From positions 230,727 through 294,726 of the forward strand of contig NZ_BDCI01000015.1 of the NCBI RefSeq assembly GCF_001613425.1: a stretch of 64,000 bases of DNA, given 5' to 3'. A program made the position numbers and the translations under genes. The notes beneath the pieces were generated by a model, which worked only from the letters and a program-made list of their open reading frames with translations, made no database searches and was not told where the DNA came from. This DNA comes from Nocardia vulneris (GTDB lineage: Bacteria; Actinomycetota; Actinomycetes; Mycobacteriales; Mycobacteriaceae). This document shows, piece after piece, positions 9,045 to 18,030 of this stretch (position 1 is the stretch's first letter; the number at the start of each line of letters is the position of its first letter).

Positions 9045-9102
9045 GGTTTGATGATCGTCGTACCGGATGTATGGTCGAGCTCGGTTCGATCATCATCAAA
9101 CC
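9045..9102. promoter_or_regulatory. Inverted repeat, probable operator of the ArsR regulator
   Basis: GGTTTGATGAT at 9045-9055 and its exact complement ATCATCAAACC at 9092-9102 lie between the divergent ArsR and MFS genes. Two half-sites 36 bp apart could bind two dimers or flank both promoters. The assignment is based on position and symmetry only. Confidence 0.55.
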
Positions 9103-9120
9103 TACCCGATCGGAGTTTCG

Positions 9121-10341
9121 ATGGCAGTGACGGTAGCGACACCCGAGACGAGCGAGCGGACCTCGCAGCGCTGGGCATACGCACTGGTCCTGGCCGCGAG
9201 CGGGGTGGCGCTCGGGGTGTCCGGCGTGCCCGCCCCGCTGTACGGCATGTATCAGCAGGAGTGGCATTTCTCGCCGCTGACGACGACCTTCGTCTTCGCG
9301 GTCTACGCGTTCGCGGCGCTGGCCGCGGTGCTGGTGTCCGGCAAGATCTCCGACGTGGTGGGCCGCAAGCCGGTCCTGCTCGGTGCGTTCGTGACGATGA
9401 TCGCGGGACTCGCGGTGTTCTTGCTCGCCGACAACGTGGCGATGCTGCTGCTCGCGCGGGCGCTGCACGGGTTCGCGGTCGGCGCGACCGTGGTCGCCGG
9501 TGCGGCGGCGCTGCTCGATCTGCGGCCCAAGCACGGCGCGCGCTCGGGTCAGCTGAGCGGCGTGGCCTTCAATGTCGGGATGGCCGTGGCGATTCTGGGC
9601 TCGGCCCTGCTCGCCCAGTACGCCCCGCACCCGCTGCGCACGCCGTACGTGGCCATCACCTTCGTGTGCCTGCTCATCGGTATCGGCATCATCGCGCTGG
9701 AGGAGCCGCACACCGCCCGCATCGCCGGACGCATCCGGATCGCCAAACCGGCTGTGCCGCAAGAAATTCGCGGTGACTTCTGGTTCTCCGCACTCGGTGT
9801 GATGGCGGCCTGGTCGGTGCTGGGCGTGCTGCTGTCGCTGTACCCGTCGCTGGCCTCGGCCGAAACCGGCATCCACAACCTGGTTTTCGGCGGCGCGGTG
9901 GTCGCCTCGACCGCGGTGGCCGGGGCCACCTCGCAGTTGTTCGCGACCGCGATTCCCGCGCGGCGCGCGGCGATTCTCGGCGACACCGGCATGGCGATCG
10001 CGCTCGTGCTCACCGTGCCCGCGCTGCACACCGGTAACTGGATCGTGGTGCTGGCGGCCGGCGTGCTGCTCGGGGCGACGTTCGGCCTGGGCTTCGGCGG
10101 CTCGCTGCGGCACCTGTCCGAGGTTGTGCCGCAACACAAGCGGGGCGAAACCATGTCGGCGTACTACCTGCTCGCCTACACGGCGATGGCATTGCCGACC
10201 ATTCTCGCCGGCTGGGCGGCCACCACATGGGGACTGAGCACCGTGTTCCCGTGGTTCGTCGGGGTCGTCGCGCTGGCCTGCCTGGCCGCGGCCGGCCTGG
10301 GCGTGCGGCGCAATCGCGCGACGGCTCGGCAGTCCGCGTAA
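9121..10341 (+). CDS. Major facilitator superfamily transporter
   Basis: A 406-residue protein with about 12 hydrophobic segments. The start at ATG 9121 is chosen because GGAG lies 6 bases upstream; an earlier ATG at 9067 falls in the regulatory region. The loop between TM2 and TM3 carries the MFS motif GKISDVVGRKPVLL. Early residues show GVPAPLYGMYQ. It is likely a drug or metabolite:proton antiporter in the cytoplasmic membrane. Divergent orientation from an ArsR repressor with a shared inverted repeat suggests substrate-induced expression. Confidence 0.88.
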   Translation: MAVTVATPETSERTSQRWAYALVLAASGVALGVSGVPAPLYGMYQQEWHFSPLTTTFVFAVYAFAALAAVLVSGKISDVVGRKPVLLGAFVTMIAGLAVFLLADNVAMLLLARALHGFAVGATVVAGAAALLDLRPKHGARSGQLSGVAFNVGMAVAILGSALLAQYAPHPLRTPYVAITFVCLLIGIGIIALEEPHTARIAGRIRIAKPAVPQEIRGDFWFSALGVMAAWSVLGVLLSLYPSLASAETGIHNLVFGGAVVASTAVAGATSQLFATAIPARRAAILGDTGMAIALVLTVPALHTGNWIVVLAAGVLLGATFGLGFGGSLRHLSEVVPQHKRGETMSAYYLLAYTAMALPTILAGWAATTWGLSTVFPWFVGVVALACLAAAGLGVRRNRATARQSA

Positions 10342-10415
10342 GGGCGGATTGGCATTTTCCGCCGTCGATCGGCTAGAGTTCCATCTCGCATCACGGAGCG
10401 ATCCGAGAGGCGAAC

Positions 10416-10488
10416 GCGGATGTAGCGCAGCTGGTAGCGCATCACCTTGCCAAGGTGAGGGTCGCGGGTTCGAATCCCGTCATCCGCT
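10416..10488 (+). tRNA. tRNA-Gly (anticodon GCC)
   Basis: The acceptor stem GCGGATG (10416-10422) pairs with CATCCGC (10481-10487). The D-arm is at 10425-10440. The anticodon stem TCACC/GGTGA encloses loop TTGCCAA with anticodon GCC at 10449-10451. The T-arm GCGGG-TTCGAAT-CCCGT is at 10464-10480, and the discriminator is T10488. CCA is not encoded. Its 3' end is only four bases from the convergent stop of the next gene. Confidence 0.95.
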
Positions 10489-10492
10489 CAAT

Positions 10493-11854
10493 TCATTCGA
10501 TGAGCCGCTGTTCCCGCCGCGGCACCGCGGCCGCGGTTTCCTCTTTCGTCAACAGCCCGGCCATGAATCCGAGCACGTCCGGGTCTTCGAGTGGTTTCCA
10601 CTGCGGCGCAAGAAGTTTCATATAGCGCTCGACATACAGCAGCTGCTTGCCGACCAGCACCAATTCGCGCGGCAGCTTGGCCTCGTAGATCCTGGCCACC
10701 TCGGCGAGGCGGCGACCGAGCTGGGTATAGGACAGCGCGCCGAGATCGGACTTCTGCAAGGGGGCGGTGACCGACCGGATATCGCGGGCCGCGCGCTTGA
10801 CATTGCCCGGGCGCCGGACCGCGCCCATCTCGAAAATGGTGCGGCCCGCCGCCTCGAAGTCGTTGTGCACCATCAGTTCCACCACGAGCCGGCGCAACAG
10901 CAGCCGGGTCCGGTCGTCGAAACGGCCGACGATGCCCCAATCCAGGAACACGACCTTGCCCGCCGCGTCGACCAGGACGTTGCCCGCGTGCAGATCGCCG
11001 TGGAACAGCCCGGCCCGGAACGCCGACTCCAGCAGCGAGAGCAGGATCGTCTTCAGCAACGCGGCGCCTTGGCACCCCGCGGCCCGCACGGCGGCGACAT
11101 CGTCGATGCGGACCGCATCGACGTACTCCATCGTCAGCACCTTCGTGGTGCTGAGTTCCGGATACACCCGCGGCACCCGCACCTGAGCCGCGAACGGGGT
11201 GTTCGCAATGAATCGCGGCCACTCGGTCATCGCCGTGGCCTCGGTGTGGAAATCGATCTCGTCGTTGAGGTTGGCCGCGAAATCGGCCACGATATCGCGC
11301 GCGCCGAGCATGCGGCCGTACTCGGACAGCTCGAGCAGTTGCGCCGCGCGTTCCAGGATCTGCAGGTCCGCGGCGAGGCGGGCCTTGATGCCGGGCCGCT
11401 GGATCTTCACCACCACCTCGGTGCCCGAAGGCAGCGTCGCCCGGTGCACCTGCGCGATCGAGGCCGATGCGATCGGTGTGGGATCGAAATGCGCGAACAG
11501 CTGTGCGGGTGGCGCGCCCAGCTGCTCGGTGAGCAGCGTCCGGATCGCCGCCGGATCGGCCGGCGGCACCCGATCCAGCAGGGTGCGGAACTCGTTCGAC
11601 AGCGTCTCCGGGAAGACTCCGGGGCTCGACGCGATGAGCTGACCGAGCTTGACGTAGGTGGGCCCCAGCGCGGCGAATCGGTTGCGCGCCTCGTGTGCCG
11701 CCCGATTCGCCAGCGGCCGCCCGTCGCGGCGGGTGAACAGCAGGCGTGCGCCGCCGCGGGTGGCCTGCCACAGGGTCGCGCCGACCCGCGCGGTCTCGGT
11801 GCCGATCGACACCGGCTGCAACCGAAGTGGCGTGGTGGCGCCCGATGGGGCCAT
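10493..11854 (-). CDS. AarF/UbiB (ABC1) family atypical kinase
   Basis: A 453-residue protein. ATG 11854 is chosen because GGAGGA stands 4-5 bases upstream. It carries the hallmark ABC1 motifs: KLGQ (YVKLGQLIAS), an alanine-rich nucleotide loop (ASASIAQVHRA), the lysine in VVVKIQRPG, the FHGDLHAGNV catalytic loop and the LDWGIVGR metal motif. Family members are atypical ATPases/kinases linked to ubiquinone or other isoprenoid lipid metabolism; the actinobacterial role is poorly defined. The C-terminus may include a membrane-associated helix. The stop is four bases from the convergent tRNA-Gly. Confidence 0.88.
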   Translation of the reverse strand: MAPSGATTPLRLQPVSIGTETARVGATLWQATRGGARLLFTRRDGRPLANRAAHEARNRFAALGPTYVKLGQLIASSPGVFPETLSNEFRTLLDRVPPADPAAIRTLLTEQLGAPPAQLFAHFDPTPIASASIAQVHRATLPSGTEVVVKIQRPGIKARLAADLQILERAAQLLELSEYGRMLGARDIVADFAANLNDEIDFHTEATAMTEWPRFIANTPFAAQVRVPRVYPELSTTKVLTMEYVDAVRIDDVAAVRAAGCQGAALLKTILLSLLESAFRAGLFHGDLHAGNVLVDAAGKVVFLDWGIVGRFDDRTRLLLRRLVVELMVHNDFEAAGRTIFEMGAVRRPGNVKRAARDIRSVTAPLQKSDLGALSYTQLGRRLAEVARIYEAKLPRELVLVGKQLLYVERYMKLLAPQWKPLEDPDVLGFMAGLLTKEETAAAVPRREQRLIE

Positions 11855-11985
11855 CGATCCTCCGTCGTCGGTGCGCGCGCCCGGCCGCTCGCTCACGGCA
11901 CGCGCGACTGCCTGCATACCCGAACCCAGAATAGGCGTTCGGGCGGTGATCGGAACGACCGGCGGATCGAGCGTGTCCGGGCGGG

Positions 11986-12918
11986 TCAGGCGAGCAGGCG
12001 GACCACTTCGCGGGCGCTGCCCCACGAGAGGCTGACACCCATGCCGTCGTGGCCGTAGTTGTGCACCACGCGGGCGCCGCCGAGCTGCTCCTCGTCGAGC
12101 CGGGCGGCGGTGCGGCCCGGGCGCAGGCCCACCTCGTGGCCGACCACTTCGGCGTCGGCCAGCCGCGCGTCGACCTCGATGGCGCGGCGCAGGATGCGTT
12201 CGTCCAGTTCGGGATCGGGGTCCAGACTCCAGCGGCCCGGATGCCGGGCGCCGCCGAGGATCAGGCGCTCGCCGTGCGGAAAGATGCCGGTCCACTCCGG
12301 TTCCTCGACGAACTCGACGTAGAAATCGGTGAGACCAGGGTTGCGCAGGATGACGTGCTGGCCGCGCACCGGCTGGACCTCGGCATCGCCGACGAGCTTG
12401 CCCGCGGCCACACCGGTGCAGTTCACCACGACGGGCGCGGCGGCGGTGGCCTCACCGAGCTCGCGCACGCGGCGCTGTTCGATCTCGATGCCCGCCGCGG
12501 ACAGCCGATCGGTCAGGTAGTCCAGATAGCGCGGCAGGTCGATGAGCGGTGCGGTGCACCACAATCCCACCAGCATCCCCTCGGGCAGCTCGTCGGCCCG
12601 GCAGAACTCGGCCTCGCCGAGATCGTCCATCCAGTGCGGCGGTTCGGCCGACAGATTCGACACCTGGAGTCCGCGTTCGAAATGCACGCCCGACGCGGGT
12701 TCCTCGGCGAGCCGGGCGAGTTCGGCGAAGGAGACCCGGCTCCACGCCAGATCCCGCGGCGTGTGCCCCGGCCCCCACAGACCGCTCGCGACGGCGGAGG
12801 TGGTCTGCCGGGGCGGCAGCTCGGCCCACACCCGAACCCGATGGCCTGCCTCCGCCAGGCACACCGCCGTGGTCAATCCGATCACGCCCGCCCCGAGCAC
12901 CAAAACATCATCAGCCAT
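11986..12918 (-). CDS. D-amino acid oxidase family FAD enzyme
   Basis: A 310-residue protein starting at ATG 12918. The N-terminal dinucleotide-binding motif is VLGAGVIGLTTA. Further family signatures are SAVASGLWGPGH near residue 42, VVNCTGVAAGKLVGD mid-protein, and the C-terminal LRPGR followed by NYGHDGMGVSLSWGSA, which in D-amino acid oxidases contacts substrate and FAD. It oxidatively deaminates D-amino acids to 2-oxo acids with H2O2 production. The match is to the DAAO/D-aspartate oxidase group; the preferred substrate is unknown. It is convergent with nothing close and lies upstream of the AarF gene on the same strand. Confidence 0.88.
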   Translation of the reverse strand: MADDVLVLGAGVIGLTTAVCLAEAGHRVRVWAELPPRQTTSAVASGLWGPGHTPRDLAWSRVSFAELARLAEEPASGVHFERGLQVSNLSAEPPHWMDDLGEAEFCRADELPEGMLVGLWCTAPLIDLPRYLDYLTDRLSAAGIEIEQRRVRELGEATAAAPVVVNCTGVAAGKLVGDAEVQPVRGQHVILRNPGLTDFYVEFVEEPEWTGIFPHGERLILGGARHPGRWSLDPDPELDERILRRAIEVDARLADAEVVGHEVGLRPGRTAARLDEEQLGGARVVHNYGHDGMGVSLSWGSAREVVRLLA

Positions 12919-13035
12919 CTCGTGACGGTACCCACGAATACCCCTCGCGGACTTGAAAAGAACGGAATGGCGGCGTCAATGACTCTGTGCGGGATCAAGA
13001 TTCGCAAGGCCGGGGCGGGCGCGGCGGACCACCGT

Positions 13036-13443
13036 TCAGTCGGTCGGCACCGCGGTTTCCTGGATGATCCGCCAGCGGTAGCGCGGGGGTGCGCCGTCGG
13101 TGGTGAGAACCGCGGTGCTGCGGCGGTCGGTGTGTTTGCCGTCGAAGTGATGGCGCTCCAAGAACCGGACCACGGTCACGCTGCCCTCGACGAGCAGCAG
13201 TTCCACATCGTCGATCTCGATGTCGAGACCGGGCCTGGAGTTCTTGGCGCGGCGCAATCCGGACAGCAATTCCGATTGGCTCACTCGAGCCCCGTCCAGG
13301 GTCACCATCGAGAACGAGTCGTGCTGGGTCGCCGCGAACTGCTCCAGCACCTCCTGGTCCGCATCGGTGCCCAGCCAGGCCGACAACAGCGCGTGTACGT
13401 GCTCGACCTCGGCGACCGGGTCGAGGGAATCGGAAGCAGACAT
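13036..13443 (-). CDS. DUF4440/SnoaL-like NTF2-fold protein
   Basis: A 135-residue protein from ATG 13443. The pattern of an N-terminal helix (VEHVHALLSAWLG), FSMVTLDGARVSQSELLSGLR, then alternating strands with VTVVRFLERHHFDGK and a C-terminal YRWRIIQETAV resembles nuclear-transport-factor-2-like domains such as DUF4440. This fold serves in ketosteroid-isomerase-type enzymes and in binding proteins; no catalytic residue can be assigned. Family placement is by pattern only. Confidence 0.6.
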   Translation of the reverse strand: MSASDSLDPVAEVEHVHALLSAWLGTDADQEVLEQFAATQHDSFSMVTLDGARVSQSELLSGLRRAKNSRPGLDIEIDDVELLLVEGSVTVVRFLERHHFDGKHTDRRSTAVLTTDGAPPRYRWRIIQETAVPTD

Positions 13444-13587
13444 AACGGCACCCTACTCGAGCAACCACACCGCAATGCCCCGGCACGCGGACCCGGTGGC
13501 AAGAGGACATGCTGGAATGAGTTGGGGCACTGTGCTAGCCGATCTTGTCCGGTAGTCGGCAGGCGGCAATCCGGCTACCATGCGCTA

Positions 13588-14991
13588 ATGCGATGGGGGA
13601 GGTTGGGCGACCGACTGCACCGCGCGGCGTTACTGCTTGCGGTGTCGATGGCGGTCGTCGGCGGGCTCGCCATCGCGGCACTCACCTGGTGGTTGCTGTG
13701 GCTGGGCTTCGGCGCCACCGCCGAGCAGCCGAACCGGCTGGACCTCACCAAGATCGCGCTGGCGGTCGCGGCGGGTGTCGGCGGCGCCGTCGCGCTGGCG
13801 GTGGCCTACCGGCGCCAGCGCGACCTGGAGCGCGGCCGCTTCGCCGACATGTTCGGCGCCGCCGCGCGGCAGCTCGGGGACGCCGACGTGGCGGTCCGCA
13901 TCGCCGGGGTCTACGCGATGGCCGGCGTCGCCGACGACTTCCGCGCGCCGAGCCGGCGCCAGCAGTGCGTCGATGTGCTGTGCGGTTACCTGCGGCTGCC
14001 CTACGACCCGGTCGCCGGGGCGAACCACCTTGTGTCGCAGGCGGAAACGGTGGACGAATCCGGGCTGAAGGTCGAGCGGGTCTATCAGTTCCGGCAGAAC
14101 GATCGCGAAGTCCGCCGCACGATCGTCAAGGTGATCGCCGATCACCTGCGCCGCTCGGCCGAGATCTCCTGGTCGCACTGCGAGTTCACGTTCAATCGCG
14201 CCGTGCTCGAGCAAGCCGACTTTCGCGACGCCGTGTTCGCGGGACGGCACACCTCCTTCGCCGGGGCGCTGTTCACCGGGCGCACCACGTTCGAGCACGC
14301 CGTCTTCGCCGGTCCGCACGTCACGTTCCGGGATGCGCGGTTCCAGGACGGGCCGGTGCTGTTCGAGCGGGCGCAGTTCGGCTCGGTCCGCGGCGAGAAA
14401 GGGGAGCGCGCGAGTTACGGCACCACGTTCGACGGCGCGGACTTCGACTGTTCGGTGTCGTTCGAGCACGCGGTCTTCTTCGGCCCGCGCACCAGCTTCA
14501 CCGGAATGCGCTGCACCGGGGCGCGAACCTCGTTCCAGGACACGAAGTTCCAGGCGGAGGTCACCGCGTTCGACCGCGCCACGCTCGATGGTCAGCACCT
14601 CGCGTTCACCGGGGCGGAACTGACGAGCGCCCGGATCACCTTCGCGGGCACCAACTTCGAGGCGGGCACGGTCGCCTTCGACGAGACCCGGATCGGGGCC
14701 CCGGCGCGCATGCGCAACCGGGGGACCCGGGAGACCGATTTCCGCCGCGCGGAATTCCACGGCACGACCACCTTCGCGGGCACCACGTTCGCGGGCCGCT
14801 CGGTGGACTTCACCGAGGGCGACTTCTTCGGCGACATCTCCTTCGTGGGCGCGCGGTTCAGCGCGGGCGAGGTGCGTTTCGATCGGCCCAAGGCCTGGGT
14901 CGGGATCCATTTCGACTGGGACGACATCCCGACCCGCAAACCGCAGAACGTGAAACCGAATCCGTGGCCGCCGGAGCCGCCCGACGAGTGA
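13588..14991 (+). CDS. Membrane-anchored pentapeptide-repeat-like protein
   Basis: A 467-residue protein from ATG 13588. Two hydrophobic segments (about residues 12-38 and 52-72) precede a cytoplasmic-type linker. From about residue 200 to 440 there is a long series of FxxAxF-type units (TTFEHAVF, VTFRDARF, VLFERAQF, TSFAGALF) in which phenylalanines recur about every 5 to 10 residues, as expected of a right-handed quadrilateral beta-helix. Many actinobacteria carry such membrane-tethered proteins of unknown function. The tail is proline-rich (PWPPEPPDE). No partner gene is obvious; neighbours are on the opposite strand. Confidence 0.75.
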   Translation: MRWGRLGDRLHRAALLLAVSMAVVGGLAIAALTWWLLWLGFGATAEQPNRLDLTKIALAVAAGVGGAVALAVAYRRQRDLERGRFADMFGAAARQLGDADVAVRIAGVYAMAGVADDFRAPSRRQQCVDVLCGYLRLPYDPVAGANHLVSQAETVDESGLKVERVYQFRQNDREVRRTIVKVIADHLRRSAEISWSHCEFTFNRAVLEQADFRDAVFAGRHTSFAGALFTGRTTFEHAVFAGPHVTFRDARFQDGPVLFERAQFGSVRGEKGERASYGTTFDGADFDCSVSFEHAVFFGPRTSFTGMRCTGARTSFQDTKFQAEVTAFDRATLDGQHLAFTGAELTSARITFAGTNFEAGTVAFDETRIGAPARMRNRGTRETDFRRAEFHGTTTFAGTTFAGRSVDFTEGDFFGDISFVGARFSAGEVRFDRPKAWVGIHFDWDDIPTRKPQNVKPNPWPPEPPDE

Positions 14992-14994
14992 GCT

Positions 14995-16125
14995 CTACTC
15001 GGGGACGACCGCAGGGTAGGGGCGCAACGCGGGCCACGTCTGCGTGGTCAGCTTGCCCAGGGTGTATTTGGTGAGCAGGTCTTCGGCGATCTTTCGCGCG
15101 ATGAGCTGGTACACCGCCTCGGTGGGGTGGGCCAGATCGCTGGTGGTGAGGAAGCGGCGGAACACCGGCTCGACCGGGTCGCGCTGCCCCAGATAGTGCA
15201 CCGGAACGCCGTGCTCCTGAGCGAAACCCTTCAGATCGAACGCGTCCTGGTGCTCGGCGACGAACTTCATCCACGCGTTCATCCGGACCAGCGTGATGTT
15301 GTCCTTCTTCGCGCCGGGGCCGGGATCCTCGGCGGTCGAGGGCCAGTGCGTGGCGATGTAGTCGAGCTGATCGTTGAAGCGGACCGTGTTCGCCTCGAAC
15401 TTGTCCACCTGCTTGCGCTTGCCGTCGGCGATCTGATCGAGGAAGCGGATCGAGATGGTCGGGCTCGGCAGATCGATGAGCAGGAAATGCTCCTGGTCGC
15501 GGTTGCCCGAGGCGTTGGCGATGCGGTCGACCAGCCCCTTGATCTCCTCGATGATGGGTGTGATGCCGGTGCCGTCCTTGTTCGACTCGAAGTAGCCGAC
15601 CCGGTAGACCTCCCGCTCGCCCATCACCAGGCCCGCGCCGCGTTCGGCGGTGACGATGTCGTTCAAGCCGATCCAGATGATGTGCAGGGTGTGCCCGCGA
15701 TAGTTCGCGCCCATCGCCCGGCGCGCCGCCAGGTACGCCTCGATCTCGTCCTTCAGATAACCCAGCGCACCGGCCTTGGGCTTCCAGTCCGAGGCGGCGA
15801 TCGCCCCGCCTTCGGCGTAATTGGCATAGAACAGTGGCGGATTCGCGTTCGTGTCCGTCTTCAGCAGCATCGAGCGGGTGGTCAGGCTGCGGTGCGGCAG
15901 GGTCGCGCTTTCGGTCGCGTCCTTGTCACCGCGGACCAAGGGGTCCGCGCCGGTCCACTCGACCAGGAAGTCGGTCCAGTTCTTCCCGTCGCTGAAACGC
16001 CCGATCTCGTTGGTCCGCATCGCTTTCAGCGCACGGGCGAACAAACCGGTCGGCGCTTCGCGCTTGTTACCGACGTCCGACAGACTGTCGCCGAGCACGA
16101 TCAAATTCTGCACCGCAGTTGGCAT
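14995..16125 (-). CDS. SGNH/GDSL-family hydrolase
   Basis: A 376-residue protein from ATG 16125. Block I GDSLSDVG lies near residue 12 with the nucleophilic serine, block III is IWIGLNDI, and block V DLAHPTEAVY near the C-terminus supplies the catalytic Asp-His. This is the GDSL lipase/esterase arrangement, in a form close to bacterial phospholipase/acyltransferase-type GDSL proteins. No signal peptide is seen from this start. A start farther upstream would add a weakly hydrophobic stretch, but that DNA is A/T-rich and looks like promoter. The substrate is unknown. Confidence 0.85.
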   Translation of the reverse strand: MPTAVQNLIVLGDSLSDVGNKREAPTGLFARALKAMRTNEIGRFSDGKNWTDFLVEWTGADPLVRGDKDATESATLPHRSLTTRSMLLKTDTNANPPLFYANYAEGGAIAASDWKPKAGALGYLKDEIEAYLAARRAMGANYRGHTLHIIWIGLNDIVTAERGAGLVMGEREVYRVGYFESNKDGTGITPIIEEIKGLVDRIANASGNRDQEHFLLIDLPSPTISIRFLDQIADGKRKQVDKFEANTVRFNDQLDYIATHWPSTAEDPGPGAKKDNITLVRMNAWMKFVAEHQDAFDLKGFAQEHGVPVHYLGQRDPVEPVFRRFLTTSDLAHPTEAVYQLIARKIAEDLLTKYTLGKLTTQTWPALRPYPAVVPE

Positions 16126-16287
16126 GGCAAACTCGCATATCGCAAATACAAAAAGGCGCAAGGCCTTCCGGACATGACGAGAATACGCAGTCGCCGGGTG
16201 CGGCACGCCGAACTCGAAAAACAAACCGGGACAGTCGAATTCGAGTGGAGTGATAGAAAAGAATAAAAATGGATAGTGTCCCGGGCC

Positions 16288-16315
16288 GGGGCGGCGCCCG
16301 TGCGGACGCCGCCCC
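16288..16315. terminator. GC-rich 9-bp hairpin after the VOC gene
   Basis: GGGGCGGCG at 16288-16296 pairs with CGCCGCCCC at 16307-16315, with a 10-nt loop. It lies just beyond the stop of the leftward VOC-family gene. No T-tract is present, so terminator function is tentative. Confidence 0.4.
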
Positions 16316-16321
16316 GCGCCG

Positions 16322-16717
16322 CTAGCTCGGCCAGCCGCCGTAGGGCACCGTGATCAATTCCAGGAAGTGGCCGTTGGGGTCCAGGAAGTAGACGCCGCGA
16401 CCACCGTCGTTGTGGTTGATCTCGTTGACCCCCTGTTGGCGGGGATCGGCCCAGTGCTCCAGTGTGTAACGCCGGATCTTGGCGTAGGCCGCGTCGAATT
16501 CGGCCTCGCTGATCAAGAAGGCATAGTGCTGGGGTGATATCTCGGTGACGTGCGGTGGCACATTCGCGAAATCGAACGTGACTCCGTTGTCCAGCGGCAG
16601 CGGGATGAACGGGCCCCATTCGGCGCCGAGTTCGGTACCCAGGATGTCTGCCCAGAATTCTGCGGTCACCCGGCTATCGCGGCAACCGACAATGGTGTGA
16701 TTGAACTGTACTGACAG
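16322..16717 (-). CDS. VOC-family (glyoxalase/dioxygenase-fold) protein with probable CTG start
   Basis: About 131 residues. It opens SVQFNHTIVG, followed by the usual VOC strand-helix pattern, and ends with GVYFLDPNGHFLELITVPYGG, where the terminal Glu and the early His are the expected metal ligands. The only in-frame codon well placed behind the strong ribosome-binding sequence AAGGAG (complement of 16725-16730) is CTG at 16717-16715, 7 bases away. No ATG, GTG or TTG lies in a suitable position, and upstream in-frame sequence has no family resemblance. VOC proteins include glyoxalases, extradiol dioxygenases and antibiotic-binding proteins; the activity here is unknown. Confidence 0.75.
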   Translation of the reverse strand: MSVQFNHTIVGCRDSRVTAEFWADILGTELGAEWGPFIPLPLDNGVTFDFANVPPHVTEISPQHYAFLISEAEFDAAYAKIRRYTLEHWADPRQQGVNEINHNDGGRGVYFLDPNGHFLELITVPYGGWPS

Positions 16718-16947
16718 GGGATTGCTCCTTGTGTCGTGACGGTCCCGACCCCGGGCTCGGTACAAGGCGGCCAACGGGAGCACCGTCACGGTCGACGACG
16801 CTAGCAAACATCCGACGGATTTCGCCAGCATCCCGTGACACAGACCATGTTTCGGCTCTGGGGGCAGCGGTCAGGCCCGGGAGACGCAGCTCGGCGCGGC
16901 GTACGTGGCTCGGCTCGGCGGACGTGGCTCGGCGCGGCGGGCACCGC

Positions 16948-18030
16948 TCAGCGCGGCAGCCGCAATTCGGCGCGGTAGCCGCCGTCGGCGCACGGTCCGG
17001 CGGTGAAGCTGCCGCCGAGCAGTTCCGCCCGTTCGCCGAGGCCCACCAATCCGTGTCGGGAACTGGGCAGTCGCATCGCGGGCCGGGTGGGCCGGGAATT
17101 GGTGACGGTGACGCCGAGATGGTCGGCGCCGTGCCACAGCCGCACCGCGGCGGTCGCGCCGGGCGCGTGTTTGCGGACGTTGGTCAGCGCTTCCTGCACC
17201 GTCCGATAGATCGTGCGCTGCGCGGGCGCGCCGAGGTCGGCCGGCAGATCACCGCTGAATTCGACCTGAATACCGCTGGAGTCGAGCAGCTTTCGCAGAT
17301 CGGCCAGGGTCGGCTGCGGGGTCAGCTCGGTGCCCTGGCCGCCCGCGGCGCGCAGCAGGGTGACCATGTGGCGCAGCTCGTCGAGGGTGTCCACGCTGAG
17401 CCTGCGAATGGTGCGCGCGGTCTCGGCCGCGGCCGGGTCGGTGGTCGCGACCTGTAATGCGCCCGCGCTCACGGCGATCAGGCTCACCTGGTGCGCGACG
17501 ACATCGTGCATTTCCCGGCCGATCTGCGCGCGTTCGCGGGCCAGCACGGCTTGGGCGTGCAGCAGGCGTTCATGGTCGCGGGCCGCCTCGATCTCGGAGA
17601 GCCGGGTGGACAACTCGCGGCGGGTCCGCATCAATTGGCCGAGCAGCACCGGAGCGCCGGCCCAGGCCAGGGAATAGACGAGCGAGACGAGGGTGTCCGG
17701 CGTGCGGTAGTCGTCCGAGCCCGGCCAGGGAAACGCCGCGGCGACGGCGGTGGCGAGCGCGGCGCACGTCAGCAGCGCGCGGTTCCTGGTGCGGTCGGCC
17801 AGCGTGTACAGGGCGATCGCGGGCGCGGCCAGCACGGCGAGCAGCAGGCTCGCGGGCAAGGTCAGCAGGAAGGCCACCAGTGGAAAGCGTCTGCGCAGCA
17901 GCAGGCCCGCGCACGCGATACCGCCGGCGATGCGCGCGCTGACGGTGCCGTCGTCACCGTCGACGTACACGTCGGCCGCGGCGACGACGACCAGCGCGAG
18001 GTCGACCAGCCAGGGGTTGATCCGGTTCAC
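16948..18030 (-). CDS. Two-component sensor histidine kinase (NarL-group partner)
   Basis: A 360-residue protein. Several N-terminal hydrophobic segments (about residues 8-20, 33-75, 85-100, 112-132) are followed by a coiled linker and a HisKA_3 dimerisation domain with the phospho-acceptor H175 in REMHDVVAHQVSLI. The HATPase domain has an N-box (EALTNVRKHA) and ends with HGLVGLGERAELLGGSFTAG. Such kinases sense envelope or membrane signals. Its ATG overlaps the stop of the response-regulator gene (ATGA), which is the upstream gene on this strand. Confidence 0.93.
   Translation of the reverse strand: MNRINPWLVDLALVVVAAADVYVDGDDGTVSARIAGGIACAGLLLRRRFPLVAFLLTLPASLLLAVLAAPAIALYTLADRTRNRALLTCAALATAVAAAFPWPGSDDYRTPDTLVSLVYSLAWAGAPVLLGQLMRTRRELSTRLSEIEAARDHERLLHAQAVLARERAQIGREMHDVVAHQVSLIAVSAGALQVATTDPAAAETARTIRRLSVDTLDELRHMVTLLRAAGGQGTELTPQPTLADLRKLLDSSGIQVEFSGDLPADLGAPAQRTIYRTVQEALTNVRKHAPGATAAVRLWHGADHLGVTVTNSRPTRPAMRLPSSRHGLVGLGERAELLGGSFTAGPCADGGYRAELRLPR

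Noticed and set aside
10416..10495. tRNA-Gly as a phage attachment site
   Set aside because: No integrase gene nor a duplicated tRNA 3' end occurs nearby; the close spacing to the AarF gene is simply convergent packing.
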